A stretch of 64,000 nt of DNA from Diphasiastrum complanatum (lineage: Eukaryota > Streptophyta > Lycopodiopsida > Lycopodiales > Lycopodiaceae): contig CM055092.1 in NCBI GenBank assembly GCA_029204225.1, positions 70,646,453 to 70,710,452 on the forward strand. Reading direction: 5' to 3'. A model generated the notes under the pieces. The model saw nothing but the letters and a program-made list of their open reading frames with translations. It ran no database searches and was not told the origin of the DNA. Below, in pieces: positions 59,521 through 64,000 of the stretch (positions within the stretch are counted from its first letter, which is position 1; each line of letters starts with the position of its first letter). A program made the translations under genes and the position numbers.

Positions 59521-59903
59521 ATTGCACCATTGCAGATGAAATGAGGGATGGATTGCTGGAAAAGAAACAGCAGGGTTCACTGTTGGAGAGACGCTGAAAA
59601 TGGGCGAAGGCAGGGCGAAGCAAGTCAGATGCAAGGCAAGGCGTTGCGTGGGCGAAGGGCGATGCAAGGAATCAGAAGGCAGGTAGGCAAAAACAACAGC
59701 GATGGCAGGGCGGAGGAGGGCGCAAAAAAATTTGAGATGAAATGCGAGGGGGGCGGGTAGTTTAGGTTAAAACAAATAAAAAAAAATATTAAATAATAAA
59801 TAATATAATATATTGTGGTACCGCGGTACCAACATGGTACCGCGGTACCAGTACGGTCCCGCGGTACCGGGATCCGCGGTACCCAGTACCGCAGGACCTA
59901 TGA
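59521..59903. mobile_element. 5' terminal region of family A copy 2
   Basis: Leader, AT-rich stretch, then GGTACCGCGGTACC words and AGGACCTATGA at 59893-59903 against TA repeats. It closely matches the copy 4 5' end (62576-62790) read in the other direction, so copies 2 and 4 form one subfamily. Confidence 0.72.
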
Positions 59904-59923
59904 TATATATATATATATATATA
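59904..59923. repeat. Short (TA)10 between head-to-head copies
   Basis: TA repeat of 20 bp, bordered by CTATGA (59898-59903) and TCATAG (59924-59929). It is the only sequence between the 5' ends of copies 2 and 3. Confidence 0.95.
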
Positions 59924-61305
59924 TCATAGATCCAGCGGTACCAGGATCCGCGGATCCTGGTACTGCGGATCCAGTGTGGTACCGCGGATCCATACTGATC
60001 TGCGGTACCACAATATATATTATTTTTTAATATATAATATTTTTTAATATTTAATATACTAATATTTTCTTTTTTAACCTAATCCCCCCCCTCACGTCAT
60101 CTCTCTCCTTGCCCGTCGCCCTACTGTCCGCGCCCTCCCAACTGTCTTCGCATTGCCCTGATCGCGTCCTCCCCTGCTATTGCTATTTCGGCCTTTATTG
60201 TGGTTTTTTCAAGCCTTCTGACTCCTATCGCACCCACAGAGATCTCTGCCTTCTTTCCGCAGTCCTTTCTATAGAGATGGTGCATTCCAACCTTGCCGAT
60301 CTGTGGGACGAGGTGGACATTGTCAGGCGGGTTCCCGACAAGTCTAACAAGTCCGGTGCAAGGATAGTGCGCTGTCGATATTGCCTGACCGAGTTCGTTG
60401 CCACCCTCACTCGCCTTAAAGGTCACCTACTCGGCGCACGCGCGAGAGATGGTGGCACACTGAATGCTGCCCCCTGTGCCAGCATGTCCGTTCCTGTTAG
60501 GCAGCGACTTTGGATACCTACGGGCCACGTCTTGTGGCGGGGGAGAACACCATTTCGGAGGGTGTTCTTCGGTTTTGCACCGCTCCTTACGTGGTCGACC
60601 CCGAGTTGCTGCCTGCTTGGCTGGCACGCACGAGGAGAGGGAGTGCATCCTCGTCCAGTCCCTTTGCCCCTCATCCCTCTCAGACAGTTCCGCCTCACGC
60701 ACCCACATTTGCACCCATTCCGGTGGATCCTGTCCCACCGCGTCCACCAGTTGCCACTGTGGTTCCACCACCACCTACTGTTGCTCGCACTCCCCCAGTT
60801 TACGACTTTCTCATGGACTCTCCGCCTCCCGAGCAGGAGCAGGCTCCCGATGCCAGTGACGAGGCCTTCCAGGATGTTGAGGAGATCCCTTCCTCCCTCG
60901 CTCCTCCCTACCCAGCAGTTTTCGTATCCCATGCCAGATGTCCACCCTCCAGCAGTGTACCTCACTTACGCTGCTGCACCCATCCCGGCCAGTGCATCCC
61001 ACTCTCCCCATTCCACGTCTACAGCTGATGCATCCACTAGTGCCCAGCCTGTCGCGTCATCATCCATTCCCGTCACGTTTGGTGCACCGTGCTGGAGGTC
61101 CGCTACCCGTCGCCCAGCTGGGAGAGTTCTTAGGCAGCAGAGCATTCGCGGCGGGCATCAGCCGCACATGGATAGAGAGGCCACACAGGGCGTGGCCAGC
61201 CTGATTTATGAGTTGAACCTTCCATTTGCCATCACCGACTCCGAGCCCTTCAGAAGGGCCTTCCGCCTTGCACAGTCTGTCAGCCCTAGTTGGAGAGTTT
61301 TTTTT
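59924..61305 (+). pseudogene. hAT family A copy 3, 5' part only
   Basis: 5' terminal palindromes (59930-60015), AT-rich stretch and leader, then ATG near 60277 (MVHSNLADLWDEVDIVRRV), the intact BED finger (CRYCLTEFVATLTRLKGHLL) and the Pro/Ser linker. A frameshift near 60510 and a small deletion near 60895 break it. The core starts (DREATQGVASLIYELNLPF), and homology ends at 61300 after SVSPSWRV, followed by a T run. It is closer to copy 1 than to copy 2, including the CYCYFGLYCGFFKPSDSYRT leader reading. No catalytic residue is present. Confidence 0.83.
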
Positions 61306-61316
61306 TTCTTGTGATT

Positions 61317-61347
61317 CTGGGTCGCGAATCGCGATTCGCAGACCCAG
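61317..61347. repeat. Perfect 16-bp palindrome in a longer stem
   Basis: GCGAATCGCGATTCGC (61324-61339) is its own reverse complement. It is flanked by CTGGGTC and GACCCAG, which extend the stem with a one-base bulge. A further TTGCGATTCGC follows at 61351. It adjoins the truncation point of copy 3. Confidence 0.93.
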
Positions 61348-61372
61348 CAAATTGCGATTCGCTGCAACTATG

Positions 61373-61412
<40 letters not shown>

Positions 61413-61413
<1 letters not shown>

Positions 61414-61615
61414 CAGACATGAGGGTCCGGGCCGTTTTGCCTGCGTCCGGCGTCCGGACCCGGACGCGTCCGACCCCCGGACGCAGGGTCGGACACGTCT
61501 ATTTTTTTTTTTTTGAAAAAAAAAAAAAAACAGATTTCTTAAAAAGTAAAAAAAATCGGACGCGCCCGGATGCGGACGCGGACGCGGACGCCCGCGTCCG
61601 CCATCCGCTTCCTTA

Positions 61616-61616
<1 letters not shown>
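61413..61616. mobile_element. Short family B derivative 1 (about 204 bp)
   Basis: Starts ACAGACATGAGGGTCCGGGCC after a TA tract and ends CATCCGCTTCCTTATC before the next one. It has GGACGCG arrays at both ends and T/A runs in the middle. The left 20 bp equal the left end of the family B element at 44974. It is a likely MITE of family B. Confidence 0.7.

Positions 61617-61663
<47 letters not shown>
61617..61663. repeat. (TA)n tract
   Basis: About 47 bp of TA repeat between the family B MITE end and a family A-type border (TCATAGTGGCACGTGG). Confidence 0.96.
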
Positions 61664-61666
<3 letters not shown>

Positions 61667-62269
61667 TAGTGGCACGTGGTACCGCCATTATGTACCGCGG
61701 TACCATAATGGTGGTACCGCCCAAAAATCCGCGGTACCAGGGCGGCACCATTTTTTAATATTTAAAAAAAAATAAATTTAAGTGGGCAATATGGGTATCA
61801 GCTTGAAGCTCTTGACGAGAGTAGTGCATTTATGCAAGTTGCCGGTGCTTTCAGCTACAAAATGTGTTAGACAACTATATAATGCACCTCTCAGTTTAGT
61901 AGCCACTAGTTAACCGTGAGCTCAGATCTATACGGCCCCCGTTATGAGGAGAAGCCATTACTGAGCACGGTTGTTAGTATAGGGTCTACTGTGAGACCAT
62001 GATGGTTATGAGATGGCTAGATTACAGTTTCTATATAGCAGCAAGTCTTGGGGGGTTCGAGGGGCGGTAGCCCCCCGAGAAAGGGGGGGTCCGGGGGGCG
62101 GTAGCCCTCCGGCGGGGGGTTTGGGGGGCAGACGGTAGACCCTGGCCCCCACTCAATTTTATTTTATTTTCTAAAAAAATTTAAAAAAAATATTATATAT
62201 TATGGTACCGCGGATCAGTATGGATCTAGGGTATCGGGATCTGCGGACCCTGGTACCGCTGGATCTATG

Positions 62270-62270
<1 letters not shown>
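61664..62270. mobile_element. Composite non-autonomous family A element 2
   Basis: Left border TCATAGTGGCACGTGGTACC (3'-type terminus). Right border GGTACCGCTGGATCTATGA (5'-type, as in copy 1). Inside, from 61781, lies a relative of the 545-bp TIR element with the same left 20 bp but a different, G-rich right part (62048-62135) ending CCCCCACT near 62153. No ORF. TA tracts lie on both sides. Confidence 0.65.
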
Positions 62271-62297
<27 letters not shown>

Positions 62298-62300
<3 letters not shown>

Positions 62301-62490
62301 CAAGGATGAGGGTCCAGGCCAGATTGCTCGCGTCCGACCTCCGGACGCGGGGTCGGACGCGTCCAATTTTTTTTTTTTTTAATTTTTTTTTTGAAAAAAA
62401 AGTAAAAATAGATGCGTCTGGACGCCATTTTTTTTTTCATATTTTTAAAAGAAAAAAAAAACCGGACGCGTCAGCGTCCGTCATCCGCTT

Positions 62491-62494
<4 letters not shown>
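62298..62494. mobile_element. Short family B derivative 2 (about 197 bp)
   Basis: GATGAGGGTCCAGGCC start, GGACGCGGGGTCGGACGCG array, long T and A runs, then GGACGCGTCAGCGTCCG and CATCCGCTTCCTTA against a TA tract. It is a diverged copy of the element at 61413. Confidence 0.7.

Positions 62495-62575
<81 letters not shown>
62495..62575. repeat. (TA)n tract
   Basis: About 80 bp of TA repeat between family B derivative 2 and the 5' end of family A copy 4 (TCATAGGTCCCGCGG). Confidence 0.97.
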
Positions 62576-62578
<3 letters not shown>

Positions 62579-63377
62579 TAGGTCCCGCGGTACTGGGTAC
62601 CGCGGATCCCGGTACCGCGGGACCATACTGGTACCGCGGTACCATGATGGTACCGCGGTACCACAATATAATAATATATTTATTATTTAATATTTTTTTT
62701 AATTTTTTTTTACCTAAACCTACCCGCCCCCCTCGCATTTCCTCTGAAATTTTTTTGAGCCCTCTCCGCCCTGCCATCGCTGCTGGTTTTTCTTGCCTGC
62801 CTTTGATTCCTTGCGTCGCCCATCGCCCACGCAACGCCCTGCCTTGCATCTGATTTCCTTTGCCCTGCATTCGCCCATTTTCAGCGTCTCTCCAACAGTG
62901 AACCCTGCTCACACTCCACGAGCTCATCCTCCTCGCTCAGTTGCACAGGGAGTTCCCTCTTTTGCTTCCCTATCCCAGCCGGCCTCAGCTTGGGCCCAGC
63001 CTAGCCAGCCAGGTGATTTGCATGGGGGTGACGAGGCATTGACAGCTCCTCTTGTCCGCAAGAGACCAGGCAGGCCCAAGGGTGCACCGAACAAGAAAGG
63101 CAAGGCACAGAAACTGCCAGGGAGGAGAGGACGACCACGCAGGGCTCCAGGTACAGGTAGAGGTGCAGTATCACAGCCAGTTGGAGCAGGTGTTGTTGGT
63201 TTGGCCTGCTTGGGGGCTGATGCGGAGGCTGATTGGGAGGATGAGGATGACGAGTCTTCCCCCTCGGATACACAGCCCATGCCAGTTCCAGACAGGCAGA
63301 GATATCGGCTGCGAGAGTCAGCTCGGGGCCCTGAGTTGTCTCCAGAGCATTCGTCTGAGTCAGAGCCAGAGCATTGA
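62576..63377 (+). pseudogene. hAT family A copy 4, internal deletion derivative
   Basis: 5' terminus and leader like copy 2 (SPIFSVSPTVNPA at about 62880-62915), then a direct jump to the transposase tail (HTPRAHPPRSVAQG). The BED finger, linker, catalytic core and most of the tail exon are missing. The open frame runs from ATG 62793 to TGA 63375-63377. It keeps both AT-hooks (KRPGRPKG, RRGRPRRAP) and the acidic end (DWEDEDDESSPSD), almost identical to copy 1. It may encode a 194-residue AT-hook protein without transposase activity. Otherwise it is a Ds-like derivative. Confidence 0.75.
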
Positions 63378-63900
63378 TTGTGGCTCTATTGTTTTAGTTT
63401 CAGTAGTTTGTCTCTAGCAGTCGGTCTACCATTGTACTCAGATGATTTTTCACATTATATACAGTGTTTGGCCTACATTATTTGCTGCACATTGTGCGTA
63501 TGTCGCTCTGTACATGTGATGCTTTATTTTATGTTGAAGAATTCTATGTGCGTGTGTGAATCCTATTTTCATTTAATTTCGTTTGAAGTGAATGCTAGCT
63601 TCACATATATGCACCTACATCATGAGCACAACAATCACCCCTACACCCCAAACGACATTGAATAAACACATGTAATACATCTGCATTTAAAAAAATTACA
63701 AACATTGCATCTTACATGACCAGGCTCGCGTTGCACAAAAAACAACTATGTATATATTCAACCGTTGTATCAGGATAACATCACATATACTGTCATTTTT
63801 TTAAGCAGCCATCTAGTTATTTGCTGCACCATAAACTGCCGAAAACTACATAGCAACAGTCCGCCACATACGGGTGGACCTCATCTATTCTAAACATCCC
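63378..63900. other. Spacer between copy 4 tail and ORF2 copy
   Basis: Shared 3' region, homologous to 49322-49784 (CCGCCACATACGGGTGGACC near 63863-63882 is the reverse complement of the corresponding copy 1 words). No other ORF. Confidence 0.6.
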
Positions 63901-64000
63901 TCACTGATCCTCCACCGACTCCTCGCCCTCGTCTGGTGCATTGTTTTGTCGCTCTTGCTCTGCCTCCCGGTTAGCCCGAGCTGCCTCCTGGTTAGCCCGA
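63901..64000 (-). CDS. ORF2 of family A copy 4, 3' end only
   Basis: Minus-strand reading, cut by the window edge, ends at TGA (63901-63903). It gives RANQEAARANREAEQERQNN, then APDEGEESVEDQ. The last 16 residues before the terminal one equal those of the copy 1 ORF2. It has the same convergent placement. RANQEAARANREA is a short internal duplication not seen in copy 1. Confidence 0.62.
   Translation of the reverse strand, partial: RANQEAARANREAEQERQNNAPDEGEESVEDQ

Overview
The window comes from the nuclear genome of a large-genome land plant. The evidence is plant-type Copia and Gypsy retrotransposons primed by initiator tRNA-Met, a chromodomain-bearing Ty3/Gypsy element, BED-finger hAT transposons, and one host gene split by very long, transposon-filled introns. 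Fern, lycophyte and gymnosperm are all plausible; the sequence does not decide. There are no bacterial operons, rRNA genes or CRISPR arrays.

Only one host gene is visible, on the + strand. It is a lipid (sphingoid base/diacylglycerol) kinase of the DAGK catalytic-domain superfamily. Exons lie at 15230-15401, 32695-32771 (or -32819), 43705-43758 and 44417-44476, joined by phase-compatible introns of about 17.3 kb, 10.9 kb and 0.66 kb. The gene continues past the window. Its second exon carries an in-frame 48-bp tandem duplication that copies the splice donor.

Region by region: 1-5.9 kb holds two minus-strand Copia elements, one inserted in the other. 7-10.3 kb holds long microsatellites and a broken Penelope-like reverse transcriptase. 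11.6-14.4 kb holds Copia remnants with a recognisable LTR. 16-17.2 kb is a tandem array with a near-perfect 35-bp hairpin. 17.7-21.8 kb holds two decayed Gypsy elements. 22.65-28.49 kb is a young chromovirus with 358-bp LTRs differing at 2 sites and a perfect CCTCC target duplication, inserted beside a Helitron Rep fragment. 30.2-32.2 kb holds Gypsy gag and LINE RT remnants on the minus strand. 34.8-40.6 kb is a mixture of hAT and Gypsy fragments and microsatellites.

From 45 kb to the end the window is a dense nest of two related hAT-like DNA transposon families. Family A has four copies in both orientations. Its transposase has a BED finger, a DDE core split by short introns, and an unusually long C-terminal tail with a proline-rich repeat and two AT-hooks. 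Downstream lies a second, convergent, coiled-coil-like ORF, found in both copies whose 3' side is visible. Family B has one copy plus short derivatives and shares the exon plan and an AT-hook tail. Family A termini are arrays of GGTACC/CCGCGG palindromes that end in CTATGA directly against (TA)n tracts, at ten or more junctions. This two-gene, TA-tract-associated hAT system is the most interesting content of the window. Nearly all the other coding sequence is broken retroelement.
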